Source of the DNA: Leptidea sinapis
Taxonomy: Eukaryota > Arthropoda > Insecta > Lepidoptera > Pieridae
Direction of reading: 5' to 3'
Assembly: GCF_905404315.1 (NCBI RefSeq)
Contig: NC_066297.1
Coordinates: forward strand, 2,914,001-2,978,000
DNA: 64,000 nucleotides
Below the pieces are notes generated by a model. It saw only the letters and a list, made by a program, of their open reading frames with translations. It did not search any database and had not been told where the DNA came from. Positions 22,077-31,820 of the stretch are shown piece by piece; the stretch's first letter is position 1; the number at the start of each line of letters is the position of its first letter. A program made the translations under genes and the position numbers.

Positions 22077-22911
22077 TATTGATGTTTACAGGTTGTTACA
22101 AAACTACCCGTAAAGCCGAAAGGAGGTTAAATGGAGCTTATAACGAGTCCATTCACAATATTTAAGAACACAATATTTGCAACCCTATTTTAGTAAAATT
22201 AAGGAGTTAACTACGCAGAATGTATCTACATTTCTACCTAATTCACGAAACGACAAAAAAATTAAAGGGCCTATGACATGACAGCTTGCTAGGGTTTACA
22301 AAATTTTTGGCTTTGATAATTAATTATATTTTTTTTGGGGTATTTTGTAACACGTTGTATAACTAGGATAATAAATTTTAAGAGAAAATAAACAGTGGTG
22401 GGTTCATCCTTTTTTTATCCCTAAATTGGTAGGCTACATTAAATTTCTATAATAAACCTTCGTATATCGAAACTATCCATCGTATGCTTGCACGCAACAA
22501 ACGCGCACGTCTTGCACGCAATGAATAAAAGTCACTCACGCCCCAAAATGTATTTATTACTTTAGAATATTTTTTGACTTCAGATCACCGATTTTTTACA
22601 CAGGTGAAGTGATTTAAAAAATTACCCTTTTAAAGTAAATGTTGAGTGATAAAATTATTAAAATTGATAGCCCGAGATCGTATATTTGGCGAATAGCGAG
22701 CCTTAAAAACAAAATAAAAGGTCAGTATGATGTTTTGTGAGTTGTAAGGAATATTTTTTTTTTTAAGGATTTTTGTTTTGTTTCGCCAATTAATAGTATT
22801 ATTTCCTGCGTGCGTGCATAATATCAACTTATTATTTATTTATTTACTTTATTTGGACCAATAAACAGTAACACAATAATAATATTTAACTATAACTAAT
22901 ATAAAAATTAT
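22077..22911 (+). other. intron 4, part before family B element
   Basis: AT-rich with no gene or clear repeat. A minus open frame at 22630-22827 has no motif. 22840-22900 resembles a short LINE 3' end (ATTTATTTACTTTATTTGGA). Confidence 0.4.
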
Positions 22912-23090
22912 TTAAGTTTTCTTTAGTGTTAATTCCGCCAATATTTGTCTTTAAAAAGACTTTGAGTCTCGTGCCAGATTTTGGCGAGACAACACGGCCT
23001 GAGGATGCCTCGTGTAGAGGCGAAACACGTGTCGAATTGTTTTAAAGACAAATATTGGCGGAATTAACACTAAAGACAACTTAAATAATT
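22912..23090 (+). mobile_element. family B short element with inverted ends and hammerhead-like core
   Basis: Inverted ends of about 42 bases (AAGTTTTCTTTAGTGTTAAT... / ...ATTAACACTAAAGACAACTT) flank the body. On +, 22999-23033 reads CUGAGGA, a 5-bp stem GCCUC(GUGUA)GAGGC, GAAA, palindromic CACGUG, then UC. This is the conserved order of a minimal type I hammerhead ribozyme (CUGANGA, stem II, GAAA, short stem III, UH). Stem I pairing is weak in this copy. It has no coding capacity. Confidence 0.6.
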
Positions 23091-23318
23091 TGTATAATTA
23101 TGGATTTCCGCAAAGTAATGCCTAATTCAATAAATTTTCTAAAACTAATTCATATTTAAACCTTAATTAATTGTGTGATACATAAGCCACAGATAAATTA
23201 TATGAGAGAGAGATTAACACGTACATCAATATAAACAAAAAATAAAATTTATGTGCTTAGTAACAATTAAAATAGAAAAGAGAAAAGAAAAGATCATCGT
23301 AATAAATATTATTGTTTA

Positions 23319-23553
23319 TGTACGGTCAACAGCATGTCGACTGTACATCACGTTTCGCGTATCAGCGTTTACGTCGCCTCGCGTTATTTCCTAAGTAATA
23401 TTGTAACCAGTTCGCGACAAGCCGCCGATCGATTCGCGTGCTCATTACCATACCAACATTTTACCATTTTACCATATAGCATAAGTTAAGGTTTCAATAT
23501 ACCATTTGAGCCTAACTTGTGTTTTACTCTGTACGGAACCAAACCACCGTACA
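23319..23553 (+). repeat. BEL 5' LTR
   Basis: TGTACGGTCAACAGCATG ... CCAAACCACCGTACA. It contains short internal inverted TGTAC/GTACA words near both ends and a TACCATATAGCATAAG stretch that could hold promoter elements. It matches the 3' LTR throughout by eye. Confidence 0.95.
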
Positions 23554-23850
23554 TTGTGGTCCTTCGGCCTTTTGTTAACCAGTGACAAATTTTTTTTTTT
23601 AACCATTCCAAGGACATTGTGGTCCTTCGGCCTTTTGTTAACCAGTGACAAATTTTTTTTTTTAACCATTCCAAGGACATTGTGGTCCTTCGGCCTTTTG
23701 TTAACCAGTGACCAGAATTTTTTTTAACCATTCCAAGGACATTGTGGTCCTTCGGCCTTTTGTTAACCAGTGACCAGAATTTTTTTAACCATTTCGAGGA
23801 CACAAAAACATTGTGATCCATCGTTCTATTAACCAGTACCATTAGTTAAC
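23551..23850 (+). repeat. leader tandem repeat of about 63 bp, four copies plus a partial fifth
   Basis: Units start at 23551, 23614, 23677 and 23739, each with ATTGTGGTCCTTCGGCC, TTTTGTTAACCAGTGAC, a T run of 7-12 and AACCATTCCAAGG. A decayed fifth begins near 23808. The first unit lies exactly where a primer binding site is expected, so TGGTCCTTCGG is a candidate site and would be present four times. I could not assign a primer tRNA. Confidence 0.85.
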
Positions 23851-24071
23851 CATTTTAACCAAAATTCGTCGCGTGTGTAGTGAACCAAATTAGTGTTGAC
23901 CAAAGTGCTTGTGTGTGGAGTGTAACCAGTTCACCAGATCGGCGATACTACCAGCGACTACCAACGGGGAGACTGCTGAGGACACACCAGGTCACCACGT
24001 ACCAGTCTTCAAGTAAGATCTTTCCTTTTTATCACTCACCACTCTTTACCACTCTCTTTTGACCCGTAACC

Positions 24072-27000
24072 ATGGAGGCTCTATTAACCACCCAAAACCA
24101 GATTATGTCCGCGATTAACACGCAGTGTGTTAATTTCAAGAAGGACGGGCCAGAACGAAAGACACCCGCCTATATTGAAAAACGTCTCAACGCTTTAGAC
24201 TCGTACTGGAGTGAATTCCAGACCAACCATACTAGGCTTTGTGCTGAGTTTGAAGACCCTAACCATCGCTACTTCGCGGAAAACCATTACCAGCGGACGA
24301 AAGATTTTTACCAGGAAGTTAGGAATATGATTTCTAATTACGTAACCAGCGATCCCAGCAAACCATTACTGAGACCTGCTACACCATTATCGCAGGGCTC
24401 AGATAGGCGCGATATTTTCTCTCCCGCTCAGGAGGGTCCCTCTTTTAGCTTCCCTGCACCAAAGCTATCGAACCAGGGCAACTCCAGTAGGGTCGAAGAA
24501 ATGCTGCGAAAGCAGAAGAGCAACTTCAAGGCGCTATCCCGTACCATAGAGGCTGTCGACCTTGAAAGCTGCTCCGACCGCTGGGAGTTCGAAGATATTT
24601 TACGAACTATCCAATCAAGATGGTCGGTCATCGATTCTCTTCACTGGGACATCGACAGCGAAGGGCTGCTCGACAACGAAGAGTATGAGACAGCATTCGC
24701 TGAGATGGAGAAGAAATACAACACCATGAAGAAGGCAGTGAACAGACAGATGTGGTCGTCATCTTACAGGGAACGTTCAACCCCACAAATGGACATTCCC
24801 ACCTTCAGCGGAAACTACCAAGATTGGATATGTTTTAAAGATTTATTCTCCGAAACAATTCACCATAATAAATCTTTACCAAATGCGCAGAAAATGCAAT
24901 TCTTGAAAAGTAAGCTCCGTGGCGAGGCTGAAAAATTAGTTCACCATTTACGCATCAATTCTGAAAACTACGAAGTATGCTGGGACATATTAAACCAACG
25001 TTACCATAATACTAGGTTAATATTTAATTCTCACATACAATTGTTACTAACCATGCCTACGATTCAACATCAATCTGCAGCGGTCATCAAAAGGTTACAT
25101 GACACCACCAACGAGTGTCTTAACTCTATAAAAGCAATGGGCATCGACATTTCCAACTGGGACCCATTGATCGTCTATATTTTGTGCCAAAAGTTAGATA
25201 CTGAAACCCATAATGATTACATTGTGTCGCTTAAGAATCCAAAAGAATTGCCTACTTTGTTAGATTTTTTGAAATTTTTAGAAATTAAATTTACTTCGTT
25301 AGAAAGCTCTCGTCGTAAGCAGGACTTCAACAAATCAAATTCATCCCAGGTACACCAAAACCAATACCAAAAACCATGGGCTGAAAAGCATACCAATAAC
25401 CATTTACATAATTTTATGAACAGAAATTTTAAACCAAGACCAGCTGTAATAAACCACGTCAATACGAAACCAGTACATATTGCGCCACAACGGAAATGCA
25501 TACTCTGTAAAACGTGTTGCCATGAATTGTTTAAATGCAAACAATTTCTAGAATCCGCACCGCTGAATCGACTTAAGGTCATTGAATCCAACAAATTATG
25601 TAAAAACTGTTTAATTAACCATTATGACAAGGAATGTTCTTCGGAAAAAACTTGCCGTTTTTGTAACCAGCAGCATAATACTCTTCTGCATAATGCTCTT
25701 GTCACTTTTGCACCATCTACTTCTAGAAATACCGAGATCGAAAATTCTCCTAGAAGATCCAATATATGCGTTACCAATGCCCCACAAGAAACCATGCCCA
25801 AATTATTAGCAACAGCTAAAGTTAATATTATGTCTATGGATGGCTGTCACCATACCATGCGAGCCCTCATAGACCCGTGCGCGGAGTCATCTCTCATTAC
25901 AGAGAATGCCGCTCAACTTTTAGGCCTACCCAGGATTAAGCGCCACTGTGTGGTGGTCGGAGTAGGCGCAAAAGCCAACAATAGTAAGGGAGTCGCACAG
26001 CTTTCAGTGTCATCTCTTCATAATAATTTCACATTTAAAACGGAAGCCTATGTGATGAAGCATGTCGTCGGGAATTTACCACACGAAACATTAGAAAAAC
26101 CAGCTTGGCCGTATTTACAAAAGTTACCACTCGCAGATCCAGAGTTTTATAAAAGTAGACCAATAGATTTAATTTTAAGCGTTGAAGTTTACGAATTAAT
26201 TATTTTACCAGGTTTAATTCGTAATGGCACATCACTACCAATCGCGCAAAATACCAAGCTCGGTTGGATTCTTAGTGGTACCATAAAACCAAACCAAACA
26301 TATTGCAACGTCGTCATGGTCGACTTGCAGGATATACAGCGGTTCTGGGAGATTGAAGATATCTCAGACAACTCTGTAAATATTACGGATGAAGATAACC
26401 ATTGCCTTCATCATTATCAACAGCATACTACGCGCAAACCAGACGGACGTTATGTTGTACGGTTACCATTAAAACCAGAGATTACCGAAAAATTGGGTGA
26501 GTCTAAAACCAAAGCCGTAGCCCAATTTCGGCAATTAGAACGCAGATTTTGTAAAAATAAAATTATCGAACAGAACTACAAACAATTTATCCATGAATAT
26601 ATTAATTTAAACCATATGAAGAAATGTAATAGTAATCCGATACTTCAGTGCTATTTACCTCACCATTGTGTAATCAGAACGGATTCCACGACGACTGCCA
26701 CGCGAGTTGTTTTTAATGCCTCAGCGAAAACTTCGACTGGACTTTCGTTGAATGACCTTATGTACTCTGGACCAAATTTACAAGAGGATTTGTTTACTCT
26801 CATATTAAAGTGGAGGCAGTACCAAATAGCCTTCACAGCCGATATAGAGAAGATGTTCAGATTTATAGATGTCCATGATGATGACCAGCCGCTCCAGAAG
26901 ATCGTGTGGAGGGACTCTGAAAAGCAACCATTAGAAGAATACCAACTTACCACTGTCACATACGGCACCAAGGCCGCACCATTCCTAGCCATGATGACAT

Positions 27001-29930
27001 TGAAACGTCTGGCTAAGGATGAAGGTCACCGTTACCCAGAAGCAGCAGAAGTTCTGGCTACCAGGCTCTACATGGATGACCTCCTCCATGGACATCATGA
27101 CCTCCAGTCTGCAAGGAGGCTGATTTCCGACCTCATAAATCTCCTTAAGTTAGGTGGATTCAATCTAAGGAAGTGGTCGTCAAATCAACCAGATGTACTA
27201 CCAGATAACCAGTTACCATGCGAAGACCAAGCATATGTTTTTAAATACCAGGAATCAACCAAGGCATTAGGACTTAAGTGGCATCCCGACGAAGATTATT
27301 TCACTTTTCAATTGAATTCCGAACCAGTCAGTAAACTCACCAAAAGAAGTTTACTCTCGAATATATCGAAGATATTTGATCCGCTTGGATGGCTTTCACC
27401 AGTTACCACCAAGTTGAAACTACTCTTCCAGGAAGTATGGCTCTTAAATCTTCTGTGGGACGACGAATTACCAGCTGACATCAACACAAAATGGAAAACC
27501 ATAGAGGCTGACATCACGAAAATTAGCCATATTACCATACCAAGGTGGTTGCAGTCTTCTAAGAACGACACCATTGAATTACATGGGTTTTGTGATTCAT
27601 CACAAAATGCCTACGCTTGTGTTGTATACTGCAGAGTCAACAATATTACCAGCAACCAGTCTTCTGTAGTATTAGTAGCTTCGAAGTCTCGTCTCGTACC
27701 TGTAAAGAAAAATGTATCGTTACCTAGATTAGAGTTATGTGCAGCGGTTCTACTTACCAAGGTCATGAAGATCACCTGTAAATGCCTATCAGATTACAAC
27801 ATCAAAATCTACGGTTGGTCTGATTCGACAGCTGTGTTAGGCTGGCTCAACGGCGACCCATGTAAATGGAAACCATTCGTCGCGAATAGGGTGAAGCAGG
27901 TCATTGACATTATACCATCGAGTAGCTGGCATTATGTGTCAACAAAGGACAACCCAGCTGACTGCGCAAGTAGAGGCATTACCACAGAACAGCTGATTAA
28001 CCATTCCATGTGGTGGATAGGTCCCCACTGGCTAAGATCGTTTGAAGAGTCCAAATTAACCAATAAATTATATACAACCTGCGAAGAGCTTAAAAAACCA
28101 TTATTAAATATAAATGTAAACACAATTAAATATCAAAACAAGGTTATAGATAGTATAATTAGCAGATACAGCGATTTTACGCGAGCTTCAAGAGTGCTTG
28201 CGTGGGTGTTACGTTTTACACCTAAGTCATTTAATACTAATAAAACAAACTACTTAACTATATTAGAAATAAGAAAAGCTAAAAACTTAATTATAAGGCA
28301 TATACAACAAGTAGAATTTTTAGAAGATATACAATATATTAAAAACCATAACCAACCTAACCCTAAGAGTAAATTATTAAAATTGAAACCATTTATTGAT
28401 AACCAGGGGCTCTTGAGGGTTGGGGGGCGATTGACCAACGCCAAAATAGAAGATAGTATGAAACATCCGTGTATTTTACCACATAACCATTTGCTTACTG
28501 ACATGATTATTGACCACGCGCATAAGATGACCTTTCATGGGGGTCCCCGGTTAACCCTTGCTTGGCTGCGTCAAGAATATTGGATCCTGGGAGGAAACAA
28601 TGCTGTAAAGAAGAGGCTACGGAGATGTGTGCTATGTAGAAGGCACGACCCCCTGAAACACGACCAGTTGATGGGAGACTTACCACCTGCAAGAATCAAC
28701 AGGACCCGCCCCTTTTACCATTTGGGGGTTGATTTTACTGGTTTTGTTGACGTCAAGTCTGCGAAGGGTAGATCAGTGAGATGTACCAAAGGATATGTCG
28801 CCGTCTTCGTGTGTATGGCGACCAAGGCTGTACATTTGGAGTTGGTCTCTGATCTCACCGCCTCAGCATTTTTGGCAGCCCTCAGAAGACTTGCGGCCAG
28901 GAGAGGATCGCCCGGTCACATTTACAGTGACAACGGGACGAACTTTATAAAAGCAAATAGAGTTTTGCAAGAGGAGATTGTTAACTTGAAAACCATATTG
29001 AATGCCCAGTTTTATGCAGAAATAGCTGAAATGTCGATAGAATGGCACTTCAACGCACCATCTTGGCCAAGCGCAGGCGGTCTCTGGGAGGCTGCAGTGA
29101 AGAGCTTGAAATACCACCTGAAGCGAGTAATAGGAGAACAAAAACTCACCTACGAGGAGTTCTCTACTCTTCTAGCTCAGCTAGAAGGATGCCTTAACTC
29201 CAGACCTCTGTGCCCGCTGAGTGAAGACGTCGAAGACTTAGATTGTTTGACCCCTTCTCATTTTCTGTCCAGTGGACCAACATTGACCATTGTTGAGTCA
29301 GAACACGACTTACGAACCAGATGGCAGTTAGTGCAGAAGATTTACCAAGATGTGTGGAAGAGATGGAGAGCGGAGTACCTCACACAGTTGAACGCTAGGT
29401 CCAAGTGGCGACGTTCACAACCAAATTTAAATGTTGGCGGCATTGTAATTATACACGATGCTAACCTGCCACCGGGTAAATGGGCTCTCGGTCGAATCGT
29501 GCAGCTACATCCGGGGCAAGATGGGCTAGTTCGAGTAGTCTCTGTTAAAACCAAAAATGGCATTATGAAGCGACCAGTAGTCAAACTATCTCTTTTACCT
29601 ATTAACCACTCCAACGACGAAGACAGTAACCAAATTCATGAAACCACTGACCATAACCAGCCGAAACACCAGTCGAACGACGATTTACCAAAACCAAAGC
29701 GACGAGCTAGAAGAGGAATTGTTAATTTATTTACCATGGCACTTATGTTGTTTACCTTTTTATTTTCACCAGCCACGTGTGCATACAACGCTATAAACTT
29801 CAACGACAGTCAAAGTTTATATTTAGATAAAATATCAACCATGCGACTAGTTCAGGACGAATGGAAACTAGTTGTATACTACGATTTAAAACCATATTGG
29901 CAAGGCAGTAAATTGTTATCCAAATATTGA
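24072..29930 (+). CDS. BEL/Pao gag-pol polyprotein
   Basis: 1952 codons, uninterrupted; the start ATG is in a good context (AACCATGG). N-terminal gag (residues 1-470) holds the BEL-type helical domain. Zinc-knuckle-like CILCKTCCHELFKCKQ and CRFCNQQHNTLLH lie near 475-535. Protease region near 595-620 reads ALIDPCAESSLIT, where Asp-Ser/Thr-Gly is usual. RT has FTADIEKMF and LYMDD (about 1000). RNase H near 1175-1300 has HGFCDSSQNA, LELCAAV and GWSDSTAV. The integrase has a zinc-binding H2C2 part near 1485-1525, then GVDFTG (about 1550), YSDNGTNF (about 1617) and GLWEAAVKSLK (about 1670), the DDE triad. The C-terminal DUF5641-like part ends KRPVVKLSLLPI. The last 63 codons start with a hydrophobic leader (about 1889) that looks like an env signal peptide. 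Confidence 0.95.
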   Translation: MEALLTTQNQIMSAINTQCVNFKKDGPERKTPAYIEKRLNALDSYWSEFQTNHTRLCAEFEDPNHRYFAENHYQRTKDFYQEVRNMISNYVTSDPSKPLLRPATPLSQGSDRRDIFSPAQEGPSFSFPAPKLSNQGNSSRVEEMLRKQKSNFKALSRTIEAVDLESCSDRWEFEDILRTIQSRWSVIDSLHWDIDSEGLLDNEEYETAFAEMEKKYNTMKKAVNRQMWSSSYRERSTPQMDIPTFSGNYQDWICFKDLFSETIHHNKSLPNAQKMQFLKSKLRGEAEKLVHHLRINSENYEVCWDILNQRYHNTRLIFNSHIQLLLTMPTIQHQSAAVIKRLHDTTNECLNSIKAMGIDISNWDPLIVYILCQKLDTETHNDYIVSLKNPKELPTLLDFLKFLEIKFTSLESSRRKQDFNKSNSSQVHQNQYQKPWAEKHTNNHLHNFMNRNFKPRPAVINHVNTKPVHIAPQRKCILCKTCCHELFKCKQFLESAPLNRLKVIESNKLCKNCLINHYDKECSSEKTCRFCNQQHNTLLHNALVTFAPSTSRNTEIENSPRRSNICVTNAPQETMPKLLATAKVNIMSMDGCHHTMRALIDPCAESSLITENAAQLLGLPRIKRHCVVVGVGAKANNSKGVAQLSVSSLHNNFTFKTEAYVMKHVVGNLPHETLEKPAWPYLQKLPLADPEFYKSRPIDLILSVEVYELIILPGLIRNGTSLPIAQNTKLGWILSGTIKPNQTYCNVVMVDLQDIQRFWEIEDISDNSVNITDEDNHCLHHYQQHTTRKPDGRYVVRLPLKPEITEKLGESKTKAVAQFRQLERRFCKNKIIEQNYKQFIHEYINLNHMKKCNSNPILQCYLPHHCVIRTDSTTTATRVVFNASAKTSTGLSLNDLMYSGPNLQEDLFTLILKWRQYQIAFTADIEKMFRFIDVHDDDQPLQKIVWRDSEKQPLEEYQLTTVTYGTKAAPFLAMMTLKRLAKDEGHRYPEAAEVLATRLYMDDLLHGHHDLQSARRLISDLINLLKLGGFNLRKWSSNQPDVLPDNQLPCEDQAYVFKYQESTKALGLKWHPDEDYFTFQLNSEPVSKLTKRSLLSNISKIFDPLGWLSPVTTKLKLLFQEVWLLNLLWDDELPADINTKWKTIEADITKISHITIPRWLQSSKNDTIELHGFCDSSQNAYACVVYCRVNNITSNQSSVVLVASKSRLVPVKKNVSLPRLELCAAVLLTKVMKITCKCLSDYNIKIYGWSDSTAVLGWLNGDPCKWKPFVANRVKQVIDIIPSSSWHYVSTKDNPADCASRGITTEQLINHSMWWIGPHWLRSFEESKLTNKLYTTCEELKKPLLNINVNTIKYQNKVIDSIISRYSDFTRASRVLAWVLRFTPKSFNTNKTNYLTILEIRKAKNLIIRHIQQVEFLEDIQYIKNHNQPNPKSKLLKLKPFIDNQGLLRVGGRLTNAKIEDSMKHPCILPHNHLLTDMIIDHAHKMTFHGGPRLTLAWLRQEYWILGGNNAVKKRLRRCVLCRRHDPLKHDQLMGDLPPARINRTRPFYHLGVDFTGFVDVKSAKGRSVRCTKGYVAVFVCMATKAVHLELVSDLTASAFLAALRRLAARRGSPGHIYSDNGTNFIKANRVLQEEIVNLKTILNAQFYAEIAEMSIEWHFNAPSWPSAGGLWEAAVKSLKYHLKRVIGEQKLTYEEFSTLLAQLEGCLNSRPLCPLSEDVEDLDCLTPSHFLSSGPTLTIVESEHDLRTRWQLVQKIYQDVWKRWRAEYLTQLNARSKWRRSQPNLNVGGIVIIHDANLPPGKWALGRIVQLHPGQDGLVRVVSVKTKNGIMKRPVVKLSLLPINHSNDEDSNQIHETTDHNQPKHQSNDDLPKPKRRARRGIVNLFTMALMLFTFLFSPATCAYNAINFNDSQSLYLDKISTMRLVQDEWKLVVYYDLKPYWQGSKLLSKY

Positions 29931-29934
29931 TCAT

Positions 29935-31692
29935 ATGGAATATATTTGCAAGGAATCGTCAGTCAGAAACCATTGTGAATCTATTTTAATACAATTACAG
30001 CACAGTTATACAGAGTTATCGCATTACAATAACATTCTGTCGACGCAGCAGTTCCCACGCGGGCACGCGCGGCGCAGGCGCGGCCTTATCAACGCTGTGG
30101 GTAATGTTGCACACGCGCTGTTCGGTGTACTCGATGACCAATTCGCTAAGCAGTATATTCAGGACATCGATTTAATTAGGGAAAACCAAAACCATCTTGC
30201 TGCTCTATGGAAAAACCAGACTTCCGTAATAGAAGCAGAATATAATGTATTGAAGAGGATGCAAGGCTCAATTGACAAACAATATAAAATATTTACTCAT
30301 TACCTTAACCAGTTAAAGAACGCTACCAATGATGTCAAGAGTCAATTGAAAGACGTGGAAAACAATAATGAATTTTTATTATGCGCTATGGCAGCTAACA
30401 GCTTGGAGTCGAATTTGAAGAATGTGCAGGATGTTCTTTTAGATACTGTTTCGGAGGTGTACTTTGGGAAGTTCAACATACATCTTTTGAAACCCGACCA
30501 GCTTCTAGAAGAATTAAATATTATTTCCGGAAGATTGTCCAACGATTTAAGTTTACCAATAGAGAACACGCATACAGAATTAACCAAAATGTACCATTTA
30601 CTCAAGGTCAGAGCGAAAATGCTAAATGACTATTTTATTTTTGAAATTAGAATACCATTAGTGAGTAGAGACCATTACCAAGTATATAAAATTTATCCTG
30701 TACCAAGACGGAACGGCAAAACCATGGTCACCCTAGTTCCAGTTTCGGATTACATTGCGATCAACTTACGAAGAGACTCATTTATGACCATATCACACTT
30801 AGAATTAAATAATTGTCTTCATTTAGATACTGAGACACAACTTTGTCCTTTGGAAAAACCAATTTCTCATATGAGTCATGATGACGTCATGTGCTCCAAA
30901 GACCAGGAGACGAAGCAGTGCAGAACCAAAACTGCCAAATGTCTAGATTGGTGGTCTCAGCTAAGCGAGGTCAATACATACTTTTTCTTTTGCTGCGACT
31001 CGTATCCAGTACGTATCATCTGTGGAGAGCAAATGTTTTCCAATCATCTTAATAATAGCGGCATTATTAGGTTGGGTCCAGATTGTGTTCTGAAAGGACA
31101 AGACATTACCATTTATGCTCGGAGGCTTCAGAACAATACATTAACCATACAGACGGATATACCAGCTATAGACATTCACCCCATCAACCACATCTTTAAC
31201 CAGAATAAGACGTTCGTGTCGCTGATTTCGGAGCCAGCATCAGTGATGGGTGGTTACGATCAGGAGCTAGATGATATAGGCGCAAAAATAAAACAAATGA
31301 ATTCAGAGAGTGGTCTAAAGGGTGGTATATCTTATCACGACGTTCACCACTACGTCGCGATATACGTGGTGGCGGGTGTGCTGGTGGCCGGGGCCGCCGC
31401 GTACGCCGTGCGGCGGTGGTGCCCGCGCCGCAGCCGACGCCAGGACTCCAGCGCGCCGCCCGCGCCGGCAGCCGCTGGCGCAGGGCCAGCCGCGTCGCAC
31501 CCGCCGCGCCCTGAGCCGCGGGGTCTGACGAACGCAGCGTTTGTGTATAGTGTTAGTGACCAGTGTGTAAGTGTAGTTAACCACGGGCAATCTAGTGCTA
31601 GTAAAAATAGTGATAAGTGTAGTGATGAAGTGAAAGACCAATCCACTTCTCCTGTAGTGCATAGGCATAATTTTAGTGATTACTGTGGCTAG
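29935..31692 (+). CDS. BEL env-like protein (baculovirus F-type), out of frame with its leader
   Basis: 585 codons. A furin-type ARRRRG lies at residues 45-50, followed by a Gly/Ala-rich, hydrophobic fusion-peptide-like stretch. A long helical region, a Cys-rich region (CPLEKP, CCDSYPV) and a transmembrane helix near 471-492 follow, with a basic, Pro/Ala-rich GC-rich tail. This is the layout of F-like envelope proteins carried by insect LTR retroelements. The hydrophobic leader lies upstream in the gag-pol frame, which stops at 29928-29930; this frame begins 4 bases later in another phase. A base loss or gain or a frameshift signal would explain it. Whether it makes infectious particles cannot be judged. 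Confidence 0.85.
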   Translation: MEYICKESSVRNHCESILIQLQHSYTELSHYNNILSTQQFPRGHARRRRGLINAVGNVAHALFGVLDDQFAKQYIQDIDLIRENQNHLAALWKNQTSVIEAEYNVLKRMQGSIDKQYKIFTHYLNQLKNATNDVKSQLKDVENNNEFLLCAMAANSLESNLKNVQDVLLDTVSEVYFGKFNIHLLKPDQLLEELNIISGRLSNDLSLPIENTHTELTKMYHLLKVRAKMLNDYFIFEIRIPLVSRDHYQVYKIYPVPRRNGKTMVTLVPVSDYIAINLRRDSFMTISHLELNNCLHLDTETQLCPLEKPISHMSHDDVMCSKDQETKQCRTKTAKCLDWWSQLSEVNTYFFFCCDSYPVRIICGEQMFSNHLNNSGIIRLGPDCVLKGQDITIYARRLQNNTLTIQTDIPAIDIHPINHIFNQNKTFVSLISEPASVMGGYDQELDDIGAKIKQMNSESGLKGGISYHDVHHYVAIYVVAGVLVAGAAAYAVRRWCPRRSRRQDSSAPPAPAAAGAGPAASHPPRPEPRGLTNAAFVYSVSDQCVSVVNHGQSSASKNSDKCSDEVKDQSTSPVVHRHNFSDYCG

Positions 31693-31820
31693 AGACATTA
31701 AGGTTACCATTAGATAATGCAAATTTGTTTATCACCTTGTCTCACGTCACTCGCTAACCATAACCATTTCTTTTTTGTACCATCTTCACCACCACTCTTT
31801 CTTCTCTCGCGGTGGCAGCA

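Noticed and set aside
23551..23799. CRISPR-like array of 63-bp spaced repeats
   Set aside because: The whole unit repeats without unique spacers, lies in a eukaryotic retroelement leader and has T-run length variation; it is a tandem duplication.
24428..29614. Antisense open frames across the BEL gag-pol region
   Set aside because: Shadows of the 1952-codon sense frame; no motifs of their own.
31315..31722. 135-codon minus-strand frame over the env tail
   Set aside because: Arises from GC-rich composition opposite the env reading frame; no domain.
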